Assembly: GCF_014324365.1 (NCBI RefSeq)
Contig: NZ_QEIG01000003.1
Location: forward strand, 149,143 to 213,142
Source: Algoriphagus sp. AK58
GTDB taxonomy: Bacteria > Bacteroidota > Bacteroidia > Cytophagales > Cyclobacteriaceae
Direction of reading: 5' to 3'
DNA length: 64,000 bases
Shown here: piece after piece, positions 16,874 through 24,910 of the stretch
Numbering within the stretch: position 1 is the first letter of the stretch
How the letters are laid out: the number at the start of each line of letters is the position of its first letter
Translations under genes and position numbers: made by a program
Notes under the pieces: model-generated
Told to the model about the DNA's origin: nothing
What the model saw: only the letters and a program-made list of their open reading frames with translations
The model's database searches: none

Positions 16874-17762
16874 GCTCGAGTTGGTCTAAGGCTTCTTTGG
16901 CCTTCAATCGGCCAATTTCGATCATTTCGGCAGATCGATGAAATTCCAAGGTTCCGGCTTGCTTTCTGGAAATTTTGATTTTCACATCCACTGGATATTT
17001 TTCCAGAAGCAGTTCACAAAACCGATCCTGAAGCAGGTCAAATGACCGAGTCACCAATTCCAAAGATGAATAGGCTGTTTTTGATTCTGCTTTTTTTTCT
17101 TCTGGGAAAAATTGCCGCATTTTAGACTGATATTCCTTCAGCCAACCTGGTAAGGTGATCAACTGCTTACCGGACTCGTCTTTTTTGGGAGGTGAAATAA
17201 ATTCATTTTCCAATCCGTTGACATCCACAACTACAACCAAGCTTTTTGCAGGGTCTGAAATAAGTGAAATGGGCACAGGATTGAGAACTCCACCGTCAAT
17301 AAAATGATTCTTTTCGATTTTGGCAGGTAAAAAGACAGAAGGAATACTTCCAGATGCGCGGATGGCTTTGTAGAGGCTTCCCTTTCTGAATACATATTCT
17401 TTGCCGGAATGAACTTCCACTGCATTGCAAGAAAACTGGATTGGCAAGTCTTCAATTTGACAATCGGGAACCACTTTTTTCAATGCGCTATACACCTTCT
17501 CTCCTTTAATAAATCCCCTGCTCGAAAAGGTAAAATCCATCAATGAAAACACATCCACCCGATCCAAATTGCAGATCCATTCTTTGAATTCAGGCATTTT
17601 GCCGGTAGCATACATGCCTCCTACTAACGCACCTGCGGAGCAGCCGGCGATTTCGATGATCTCATATCCTCGCTTTTCCAACTCTTCGATCACTCCTACA
17701 TGCGCCAATCCCCTCGCACCGCCACTGCTCAAAACCAATGAAACTGTTTTCTTTTTTGACAT
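16860..17762 (-). CDS. Patatin-like phospholipase (RssA/YchK type)
   Basis: 300 residues from the ATG at 17760-17762; a TTG start ten codons upstream (17792) is possible but less likely. Visible patatin elements: oxyanion loop SSGGARGLAHVG (12-23), nucleophile elbow GCSAG with Ser42, and catalytic DGG (156-158), giving the Ser-Asp dyad. The active-site order and length suit single-domain bacterial patatins, which hydrolyse membrane lipids or acyl esters. No signal peptide, so cytoplasmic or membrane-associated. Downstream partner is the overlapping methyltransferase. Confidence 0.9.
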   Translation of the reverse strand: MSKKKTVSLVLSSGGARGLAHVGVIEELEKRGYEIIEIAGCSAGALVGGMYATGKMPEFKEWICNLDRVDVFSLMDFTFSSRGFIKGEKVYSALKKVVPDCQIEDLPIQFSCNAVEVHSGKEYVFRKGSLYKAIRASGSIPSVFLPAKIEKNHFIDGGVLNPVPISLISDPAKSLVVVVDVNGLENEFISPPKKDESGKQLITLPGWLKEYQSKMRQFFPEEKKAESKTAYSSLELVTRSFDLLQDRFCELLLEKYPVDVKIKISRKQAGTLEFHRSAEMIEIGRLKAKEALDQLEHGNQ

Positions 17763-17820
17763 ATATTTAGGCTTCAAAAGTTGTCTGAACAATTAAAAAT
17801 CACCTACAATACTAACCAAT

Positions 17821-18243
17821 ATGAGCGAATTTAAACCTTTTCACCTCGCTTTCCCCATCCGTGACATCGAAGAAACCCGCCAATTCTACGGAGAATTGTT
17901 GGGTTGCGAAATCGGCCGAAGCACCGACAAATGGATCGATTTCAACTTTTTTGGACATCAGCTCTCTGCCCATATCAAGCCTGAAGAATTGGCCAATGCC
18001 AAAACAAATGAGGTAGACGGAAAAAATGTTCCAGTTCGTCATTTCGGAGCAATTTTAGGTTGGGACGAGTGGCATCAGCTTGCCGATAAGCTCAAGGCTC
18101 ATGGAATGGAGTTTGTCATCGAGCCCTACATCCGGTTCAAGGGAGAAGTCGGCGAACAGGCCACCATGTTCTTCCTCGATCCTTGTGGAAATGCGCTGGA
18201 GTTTAAATCTTTCCAAGATCCTACACAGATTTTTGCCAAATAG
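17821..18243 (+). CDS. VOC-family (glyoxalase-fold) protein
   Basis: 140 residues with the paired beta-alpha-beta-beta-beta modules of the vicinal oxygen chelate superfamily: [21 protein letters not shown] at the start and [16 protein letters not shown] at the end, supplying His8 and the C-terminal Glu as likely metal ligands. Members include glyoxalases, dioxygenases and resistance proteins; nothing here fixes the reaction. Eight bp precede the PLP-enzyme gene, so they probably share a transcript. Confidence 0.85.
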   Translation: MSEFKPFHLAFPIRDIEETRQFYGELLGCEIGRSTDKWIDFNFFGHQLSAHIKPEELANAKTNEVDGKNVPVRHFGAILGWDEWHQLADKLKAHGMEFVIEPYIRFKGEVGEQATMFFLDPCGNALEFKSFQDPTQIFAK

Positions 18244-18251
18244 TCCAGATT

Positions 18252-19316
18252 GTGAATAATCTGAACCTAGATCGGCGTATTGGCCCGACTATTCAGGTCG
18301 GGAAAAAGAGTTACCTCTTTTTCAGTGGAACGTCCTATCTCGGTATAGATCATGATCAACACTACCAAGCAGTATTAGTAGACTGCATCCGACAATATGG
18401 ATTCAGCCATGGGCTAAGCCGGGTCAACAATGTTCGATTGAAGGTTTATGAAGCGTTTGAGCACTTTTTCGCAAAAAAAGCTCAGGCTGAAGATGCCGCA
18501 GTGATGAGTTCAGGATACCTGTCCGGCATCACGGCTATCCAATACCTATATCCTCAATCAGACCTCTGCTGGGCAGCGCCGGACACGCATCCTGCTATTC
18601 TGCCGACAGGCTTTAAATCTGATATTCAATTGAATTTTATACAATGGAAAAATCAGTGTTTGGAGCAATCAGAGGAGCTTTCAACAAGGAAAATTCTGAT
18701 TTTGGGTAATGCGGTTGATCCGCTTCGAGCCGAGATTCATGACTATTCATGGGTTCAGGAAGTAGCCAAAAAGCATGAGGTCACACTCCTAATCGATGAC
18801 AGCCATGCCTTTGGGGTTTTGGGAAAAAGTGTTTTCGGAACCTATGCTGAAAATTCGTTTCCGAATGTGAATTTGGTCATCTCCGGTTCTTTGGGAAAAG
18901 GCTTGGCCATGCCGGCAGGTATTATTTTGGGAAAAAAGGAGGTGATTCAGGGAATCAAAAGTCAGGCGATTTTTGCAGGAGCTTCACCCTGTTCACCGGC
19001 AAATCTCCAGGCATTTCTGGAAACTCAAGAGATTTATAAGGTGCAAAGTCAAAAAATCAGAGACTTCTCCGCTATTTTCCATCAGGAAACAGCCGACTTA
19101 TCCACAGTTTCAGGTTCAGCAAAATTCCCGGTTTTTGTCCTGAAAGACCCCACTTGGTCAGATGAGTTGGAGAAAATGGGTTTTATCACGTCCTCTTTTT
19201 CCTATCCTACCCCTCAAAGTCCCCGTATCAGTCGTATCGTCCTTTCAGGCTTTCATTCGCTTGGTGACCTGATGGCCTTAAATGAAGCCCTTCATCAACT
19301 TTCCGAAAAATCATGA
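18252..19316 (+). CDS. PLP-dependent enzyme of the alpha-oxoamine synthase family (AONS/KBL/SPT-like)
   Basis: 354 residues starting at GTG. Fold type I landmarks of the 8-amino-7-oxononanoate synthase family: SGTSYLGID near the N-terminus, YGFSHGLSRVNN (49-60, replacing the usual GSGGSR-type loop), SSGYLSG (86-92), DTHPAI (111-116), LLIDDSHAFGVLG (179-191) with Asp/His for the cofactor, and Lys216 in ISGSLGKGLAMP as the Schiff-base residue. It is about 30-40 residues shorter than biotin-pathway AONS and the acyl-CoA loop is divergent, so it is probably not BioF. No bio genes are nearby. It overlaps the downstream serine hydrolase by 4 nt. Confidence 0.78.
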   Translation: MNNLNLDRRIGPTIQVGKKSYLFFSGTSYLGIDHDQHYQAVLVDCIRQYGFSHGLSRVNNVRLKVYEAFEHFFAKKAQAEDAAVMSSGYLSGITAIQYLYPQSDLCWAAPDTHPAILPTGFKSDIQLNFIQWKNQCLEQSEELSTRKILILGNAVDPLRAEIHDYSWVQEVAKKHEVTLLIDDSHAFGVLGKSVFGTYAENSFPNVNLVISGSLGKGLAMPAGIILGKKEVIQGIKSQAIFAGASPCSPANLQAFLETQEIYKVQSQKIRDFSAIFHQETADLSTVSGSAKFPVFVLKDPTWSDELEKMGFITSSFSYPTPQSPRISRIVLSGFHSLGDLMALNEALHQLSEKS

Positions 19317-20545
19317 AAAAGCTACTCTATCTCCTTGCCGTTTCTTTTTGGATGATTTCTTGCGAGAGCAAAGATCCTGTGCTTTTTGAGCAAGGATTGG
19401 AAAACTACCCGACTTTGAAAAAAGTACTTTCGGATACGTCCAAATTCCAGGTTCAGATTATCTATACGCAGATTGACCGCAACGAACACGGGAATCCGCT
19501 TTTTACAGACCATTCTTTTAATCTGAACGATAATCACTATTTCTATCCCGCATCCACGGTGAAGTTACCGATTGCTTTGTTGGCCTTGGAGTGGCTCGAG
19601 GAGCAAAATATTGATGGATTAACCATGGAAACCACCATGCTCACTGATTCGGTGAGGCCTTCCCAGATTCCGGCTTATACTGACACCACCGCTCAACATG
19701 GTCTTCCAAGCATCGGACATTACATCAAGAAGATTTTGCTGGTTTCTGACAATGATGCTTCCAACCGACTCTATGAGTTGATGGGTATGGATTATATCAA
19801 CAAAAAGCTAAGGGAAAAGGGTCTATTGAATACGGTCATCACCCAGCGCTTGAGTTTTCCTATTTCTCCCGAAGAAAACAGGCATTTCAACCCGATTCGA
19901 TTTGTGGATAACTCCGGAAAAACCCTTTTAGAACTGCCTGCTAGACACTCGGACAGTACGTATGTGGTGCTGGGGAATCCAAAAATCGGCCAGGCTTTTT
20001 ATCGAAATGATTCCCTTATACAGGGAGGAATGGATTTTTCTTACAAAAATAAGTTTGCCCTTTCAGATCTGCATGGTGTGGTAAAGCGAATCGTATTTCC
20101 AGAAGCTTTTGTAGGGATCGAGCGATTTAATCTGAATGAGGAGCACCGAAATTTTGTATTGAAGTACATGAGTATGCTTCCCCGAGAAAGTGAATTCCCC
20201 AAGTACGACACCACGGAATACTACGATAGCTATTCGAAGTTTTTCAAGTTTGGGGCCGACAAAAAACCGATTCCTTCCAGATTCCGGATTTTCAATAAGA
20301 CAGGCTGGTCCTATGGCTTCCTGATTGACGGATCTTATTTTGTGGATTATGAGTCAGGGGTTGAGTTTTTTGTTTCCGCTGTGGTCTATGTCAACGAGGA
20401 TCAGATCCTCAACGATGACAAGTACGAGACCGAGGAGATTGGCTTACCTTTTTTCGCAGAGTTGGGCGACTATTTGTACCAAAGAGAATTGAAAAGGAAA
20501 AAGCAGATACCGGCGAATTTTGAGCAATTTAGGTTTGATTATTAA
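19313..20545 (+). CDS. Class A beta-lactamase-like serine hydrolase, lipoprotein
   Basis: 410 residues. Signal peptide with lipobox Cys17 (FWMISCESK). All three active-site motifs of the penicillin-binding-protein/class A beta-lactamase fold are present: SxxK as S81-T-V-K84, SDN (145-147) and KTG (329-331). It is much longer than a class A beta-lactamase (about 290 residues), with an insertion between SDN and KTG. The usual omega-loop Glu motif is not evident, so a carboxypeptidase or esterase activity is as likely as beta-lactam hydrolysis. Starts within the end of the PLP-enzyme gene (ATGA overlap). Confidence 0.8.
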   Translation: MKKLLYLLAVSFWMISCESKDPVLFEQGLENYPTLKKVLSDTSKFQVQIIYTQIDRNEHGNPLFTDHSFNLNDNHYFYPASTVKLPIALLALEWLEEQNIDGLTMETTMLTDSVRPSQIPAYTDTTAQHGLPSIGHYIKKILLVSDNDASNRLYELMGMDYINKKLREKGLLNTVITQRLSFPISPEENRHFNPIRFVDNSGKTLLELPARHSDSTYVVLGNPKIGQAFYRNDSLIQGGMDFSYKNKFALSDLHGVVKRIVFPEAFVGIERFNLNEEHRNFVLKYMSMLPRESEFPKYDTTEYYDSYSKFFKFGADKKPIPSRFRIFNKTGWSYGFLIDGSYFVDYESGVEFFVSAVVYVNEDQILNDDKYETEEIGLPFFAELGDYLYQRELKRKKQIPANFEQFRFDY

Positions 20546-20568
20546 GTGCTAAGGCCCTTTTGAAGTAA

Positions 20569-20826
20569 ATGAAAGATTTCATCGACTACCTTAAATGGAA
20601 ACCAACTTGGATGGGAATAGTAGCTTTCAGTATATTTTTCTTTCTTCTTGGACAAGCTTATGTTTATCCCACGCTCAGTTTTGATTTTTCGGTGATCTAT
20701 GAATGGGAAACCTGGGTTAAGCTTATTTCAATTAATTTAGGAATGACTATTTTGAATTACTTATGGATAGGAAGATTTAACAAGGATAAATTCCAAAAGA
20801 AAAAACCTCAGCATACTGAGGTTTAA
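20569..20826 (+). CDS. Small membrane protein, unknown
   Basis: 85 residues with two hydrophobic segments (about 15-37 and 50-68) and a lysine-rich tail KDKFQKKKPQHTEV. Not recognised. It follows the serine hydrolase by 23 bp on the same strand and ends 16 bp before the convergent photolyase gene. Coding potential is supported by position and membrane-protein composition only. Confidence 0.55.
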   Translation: MKDFIDYLKWKPTWMGIVAFSIFFFLLGQAYVYPTLSFDFSVIYEWETWVKLISINLGMTILNYLWIGRFNKDKFQKKKPQHTEV

Positions 20827-20842
20827 CGGGTAATCAGTAACT

Positions 20843-22285
20843 TTAATAAGACTTTTCAAGCGTCGGAATTTTTACTTGAGGCTGTGGATAAGTATGGCCT
20901 AGTTGAATCTTTAATGCTCTCAATTGGGATGTGGATAACTCCCAAGGTTGATGGATATCAAATCCCTTAATCGACTGTAATTCAGGAATCCAAAGCCTTA
21001 CAAAATCGCCTTTTTTATCGTAATTGTTGGCCTGTCTGAGGATGTTGAAATACCGATTTTCCCGAGGGTCATTTCCTACGCCTCCCACATACATCCAATT
21101 GCCCCAGTTGGAGCAGACATCGTAATCAATCAGCTGACTTTCGAAGTAGCTTGCTCCCCAAGTCCAGTCAATTCCCAGGTCATTGACCAAGAAACTCGCC
21201 ACGTTTTGGCGGCCACGATTGGACATAAACCCTGTCGACTTCAACTCACGCATATTGGCATCCACAAAAGGAACTCCCGTCAACCCCTCAACCCAACGCT
21301 GAAACTGCGCCTTGTCTCTCCTCCAGGAGTCCTTTTGAAATCGGATGCCTTGAATATCAAAGATTTTATCGCCGTGCTTTTTGGCAATAAACCGGAAATA
21401 ATCCCTCCAAATCAGCTCAAAAATAAGCCAATACGTACTGTCATTTTTCTTTCGCTCCCGTTCGTATTTTTTGACCTCTTCATAAATAGTCCTAGGGGAA
21501 ATACAACCCAAGGCCAACCAAGGGGAAAACTTGGAGCTATAGTCCATTCCAATCAGCCCATTTCGGGTTTCCTTGTATACTTTGAGCAAATCTTTTTCCC
21601 AGAAATAGGACCGGAGTCGCCCCAGCGCGGATGTCTCTCCACCCTTTATCTCCAACCACGATTTTGCATCCTGCTTGGGTTCCTCCAGTCCATAAGTTTT
21701 AAGCGTGGGCAAATCACCTGCTTGGGCATCAATTGCCTCTTTTGGATAGTTTATTTTTTTTGGCTCAGGAAAAGTCAATCGAATTTTTGAAAGCTTTTCC
21801 ACTTCCTTCCGAAATTGGGTAAATACCTCCGGGGTCTGTTTTGCCGGAAAAGGCAAATCATCCAAGTGGTAAAGCGTGCTTTGCCAAAAACTTTCGCAGG
21901 CAATTCCATTTGAAAACGCAGCTTTTTCCAAAGACTTATCCACATTTCGTTCTTCGGAAGTGACTTCTTTCGAGAAGAAAATAGCCTTTGCTTCCACTTT
22001 TTTAGCCAATTCAATTACAGCTTCTTCTGGCTTCCCCTGAAGAACCACCAAATCTCCGCCAATCTTTCGAAAGGACTGACGTAGATCGGATACAGATTCC
22101 AATAAGAATTTGGCTCGAAAAGCACCGGTTTTGGGAAATCCCAATTCGGTTTTTCCAAACATCCTAGGATCAAAGCAATAGACAGGAATCACCTCCTTTC
22201 CCTGCTGAATAGCTCGGGCCAAGACTTCATTGTCCTTGAGTCTAAGGTCGCTTCTAAACCAAACCAGTATCCTGTTGTACTTCAT
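20843..22285 (-). CDS. DASH-type cryptochrome / photolyase
   Basis: 480 residues. N-terminal photolyase domain (ILVWFRSDLRLKDNEVLARA, then VIPVYCFDPRMFG), a linker, and the FAD-binding helical domain (GRLRSYFWEKDLL, YKETRNGLIGMDYSSKFSP, LALGCISPRTIYEE, WRDYFRF, TGVPFVDANMRELKSTGFM, SNRGRQNVASFLV, VGNDPRENRYFNILRQ). The ETRNG and GNDPRENRYF blocks are typical of cry-DASH, which repairs cyclobutane dimers in single-stranded or looped DNA. Length fits the family. Monocistronic, convergent with the small membrane protein. Confidence 0.92.
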   Translation of the reverse strand: MKYNRILVWFRSDLRLKDNEVLARAIQQGKEVIPVYCFDPRMFGKTELGFPKTGAFRAKFLLESVSDLRQSFRKIGGDLVVLQGKPEEAVIELAKKVEAKAIFFSKEVTSEERNVDKSLEKAAFSNGIACESFWQSTLYHLDDLPFPAKQTPEVFTQFRKEVEKLSKIRLTFPEPKKINYPKEAIDAQAGDLPTLKTYGLEEPKQDAKSWLEIKGGETSALGRLRSYFWEKDLLKVYKETRNGLIGMDYSSKFSPWLALGCISPRTIYEEVKKYERERKKNDSTYWLIFELIWRDYFRFIAKKHGDKIFDIQGIRFQKDSWRRDKAQFQRWVEGLTGVPFVDANMRELKSTGFMSNRGRQNVASFLVNDLGIDWTWGASYFESQLIDYDVCSNWGNWMYVGGVGNDPRENRYFNILRQANNYDKKGDFVRLWIPELQSIKGFDIHQPWELSTSQLRALKIQLGHTYPQPQVKIPTLEKSY

Positions 22286-22459
22286 GTTTGGCGAACAGGA
22301 TGTTTAAGAAAAGTGTTTGAAAACTTCCACAAAAAATCTTTTTGGGTAAAGGATGAAAGTTTTTTAGAGTTGCAAGGAAATTACTTTTTCCAAGCCGATG
22401 CGTTTTGATTTCCTTATTTCAAGCGATTTGGCTTATCTTTTGGCTTAAATCTATTCTCA

Positions 22460-24865
22460 ATGACCTTTAAATTTTGGCCTGTTGGCATATTGCTAGCCCT
22501 GGTTTCCTGTCAGACCTCTCTTACTCCTGAACAAAGTTTATTTGAAGATTTAAACACACAGGAAGGGCTTAAAGGAAAATCCGAATACCTCGCTTCCCCT
22601 TTTGTGGCTGCAGGTGATCGGGTGTATTTGATCGGTCATCAAAACGGTTCTTTCCCGGATTTGGGTTGGCATGTGGAGGGCGAGATGGGTGGTATTTGGC
22701 TTCATCCTATCAAATTGATGGATGGGTTTACCGCCTCAGTAAATGTGGATGGTGAATCTTTTTGTTTGGATCAGGCGAAGTCATTTACCAATTATCCCTT
22801 TTCCAATGTGCTTCAGTTTGCTTTGGAAAACGCGGGTATTGAGGTGCAGCGACTGCAGTTTGTACCCGATGGAAAAGAAGGCATGACCGTTCTTTTCCAT
22901 ATCAAAAATGTGGATAAGTCCGATAAGTCGATCCAATTTCAATTTAATGCATATGTCGATCTGATGCCCGTTTGGTTAGGTGAGCGTACAGGTATGATTG
23001 ATCAGGTAGATCTGATTTCCTTTGATGAAATGACAAATACCTTTTCGGCAAAAGATCAAGGGAATCCTTGGTTTGCAGTTTGGGGAACAGCGGAAGGAAT
23101 TTCGATTTCTCCTCAGGAAGAATTGACCTGTGCCTATTCACCCAAAGGAAAAGGGGCGGCCGCTGGATTTTCTCTGCAAGTGACCTTGCCGGCAGGTTCT
23201 GAGCAAATTATCCCAATATTTATCGCCGGTTCTACCGAAAGCGAATTAAAAGCCATGGAAACTTTAGTTGATCTCAGGCAAAACTTGGATTCGGATTGGT
23301 TTGCCAAAAAGAAGCGATATGAAGTTTTTGCCCACCAAGCAGAAATACAGATTCCCGATCCTGAATTGCAGCGAACGTTCCAATGGATCAAATACAATAC
23401 GGATTGGCTGGTGCGGGATGTGCCGGGAATTGGGAGGGGTTTTGGAGCAGGCCTGCAGGATTATCCTTGGTTTTTTGGAGTCGATAGTGAATACACGATC
23501 CAGGGTTTGATTGCAACGGGAAGAAAGGACCTCGTTTACTCTACCCTCGAACTTATCCACAGTCTATCTGAAAAAGAGAACGGAAATGGCAGAATCATCC
23601 ATGAGGTAAGTACTAATGGAGCGGTATTTAATCCCGGAAATATCAATGAGACCCCACAATGGGCATCCACGATTTGGGAAGTGTATCGCTGGACTGGAGA
23701 TCGGGAATTGTTGGAAAAGTATTTTCCTTCCATAGAAAAAGGATTGGATTGGTTGCTCCGGGAAAATGACAAAGATGGCAATCTACTTGCTGACGGTTAT
23801 GGAATGATGGAAATCCACGGGCTCAAATCCGAAATGATTGATGTAGCTGCTTATTCCCAAAAGGCATTTGCAGATGCCGCGAAAATGGCTGAAATCCTTG
23901 GAAAAACCGATCTTTCGAAAAGTTATCAACATACTTCCGATGCCCTGGCAGCTAAGATCAATTCTGATTTTTGGGTAGAGGAATTTGGAAGTTATGCGGA
24001 TTTTATCGGGACCGTAGACGAGGCTTTGCACTTGGTGGATGATGCAATCATCCGTGCGGATACGCTGAAAAAACCTTGGGCAGTGGAAGAGCTGAATGCT
24101 ACTAAAGCCAAGTTATCCACATTGCCCAAGAATCAGAAACAGGGTTTTGTACTCTTCCACAACTGGGTAGTCAATACCCCGATGGAAACCGGAATTGCGG
24201 ATCCTGAAAAGGCTAAAATCGCTTTGGCCACCGCTAAAAAATACACCAATCCTTTTGGCACCTTTGTGACGGGTATCGATCGAGACGAACAGGCGGAAAA
24301 TGAAGATGGATCTTTTGCAGGAAGCAAGAGCTTTTCCTACACGGGTGCGGTGATGACTTTGCCCACGGGAGTTTCTGCCATCGGAGAAAACAACTATGGC
24401 AATCCGGATGCAGCTCTGGACTACCTGAAGCGGATGACAAGAAGTTTTGGCTTTGCCTTGCCGGGATCGATGTATGAGGTTTCTCCGGATTATGGCATGT
24501 TTACGCAGGCGTGGAACATGTACAGCTTTGGTGTGCCGATCGTGATGCAGTTTTTCGGCATACAGCCCGATGCCGGAAACAAGGTAATTTACATCCGCCC
24601 TCAGATGCCAACAGCCTGGGAGGAAGCTTCTATCCAAAAAGTCATCGTGGGAGACAATGAAATCCGAATGAGCTATGTGGATAAGTCAGGTGTTCGAGCC
24701 ATTGAAGTGGAGCAAACCCAATCCAAATGGGGCATTTCCATTGAGATTCCTGAGGAATTTTCGAAAGTAAAAGTCCTTGGGAAAGAAGTCAGCTCGGATA
24801 CAAAAGATGGGTATCGAAGGATTTTGATGACGGGGAAAAAAGTACGGGTGGAGGCGAGTAAATGA
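22460..24865 (+). CDS. Glycogen-debranching-like (six-hairpin) glycosidase, lipoprotein
   Basis: 801 residues. Lipobox Cys17 (LLALVSCQTS) after a short signal peptide, so exported and anchored. An N-terminal beta-sandwich (about 30-290) precedes an (alpha/alpha)6 toroid of the amylo-1,6-glucosidase/GH63-like type: LQDYPWFFGVDSEYTIQG, NINETPQWASTIWEVYRWTGD, DGYGMMEIHG, AAYSQKAF and a late EVSPDYGMFTQAWNMYSFG. The acidic residues in DSEYT and DYGMFTQAW are plausible catalytic or substrate contacts but I cannot assign them. Likely acts on alpha-glucans or other oligosaccharides in the periplasm or at the surface. Stands alone. Confidence 0.75.
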   Translation: MTFKFWPVGILLALVSCQTSLTPEQSLFEDLNTQEGLKGKSEYLASPFVAAGDRVYLIGHQNGSFPDLGWHVEGEMGGIWLHPIKLMDGFTASVNVDGESFCLDQAKSFTNYPFSNVLQFALENAGIEVQRLQFVPDGKEGMTVLFHIKNVDKSDKSIQFQFNAYVDLMPVWLGERTGMIDQVDLISFDEMTNTFSAKDQGNPWFAVWGTAEGISISPQEELTCAYSPKGKGAAAGFSLQVTLPAGSEQIIPIFIAGSTESELKAMETLVDLRQNLDSDWFAKKKRYEVFAHQAEIQIPDPELQRTFQWIKYNTDWLVRDVPGIGRGFGAGLQDYPWFFGVDSEYTIQGLIATGRKDLVYSTLELIHSLSEKENGNGRIIHEVSTNGAVFNPGNINETPQWASTIWEVYRWTGDRELLEKYFPSIEKGLDWLLRENDKDGNLLADGYGMMEIHGLKSEMIDVAAYSQKAFADAAKMAEILGKTDLSKSYQHTSDALAAKINSDFWVEEFGSYADFIGTVDEALHLVDDAIIRADTLKKPWAVEELNATKAKLSTLPKNQKQGFVLFHNWVVNTPMETGIADPEKAKIALATAKKYTNPFGTFVTGIDRDEQAENEDGSFAGSKSFSYTGAVMTLPTGVSAIGENNYGNPDAALDYLKRMTRSFGFALPGSMYEVSPDYGMFTQAWNMYSFGVPIVMQFFGIQPDAGNKVIYIRPQMPTAWEEASIQKVIVGDNEIRMSYVDKSGVRAIEVEQTQSKWGISIEIPEEFSKVKVLGKEVSSDTKDGYRRILMTGKKVRVEASK

Positions 24866-24870
24866 CCTTA

Positions 24871-24904
24871 AGACCTGTCAGGTTTTTGAAAACCTGACAG
24901 GTCT
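24871..24904. terminator. Perfect 16-bp palindrome shared by convergent genes
   Basis: agacctgtcaggtttt (24871-24886) and its exact complement (24889-24904) are separated by two bases, giving a long stem with U-rich and A-rich flanks on either strand. It sits between the stop codons of the glycosidase and the DUF5916 gene and can act as a bidirectional terminator. The word acctgtcaggt is, from memory, a dispersed repeat in many Bacteroidota genomes. Confidence 0.7.
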
Positions 24905-24910
24905 ACGCAT

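Noticed and set aside
18252..19316. bioF
   Set aside because: Short length, a changed glycine loop and no bio genes nearby make the biotin assignment unsafe.
19313..20545. A true class A beta-lactamase resistance gene
   Set aside because: Motifs are present, but length, a large insertion and lack of an evident omega-loop Glu motif argue against naming it a beta-lactamase.
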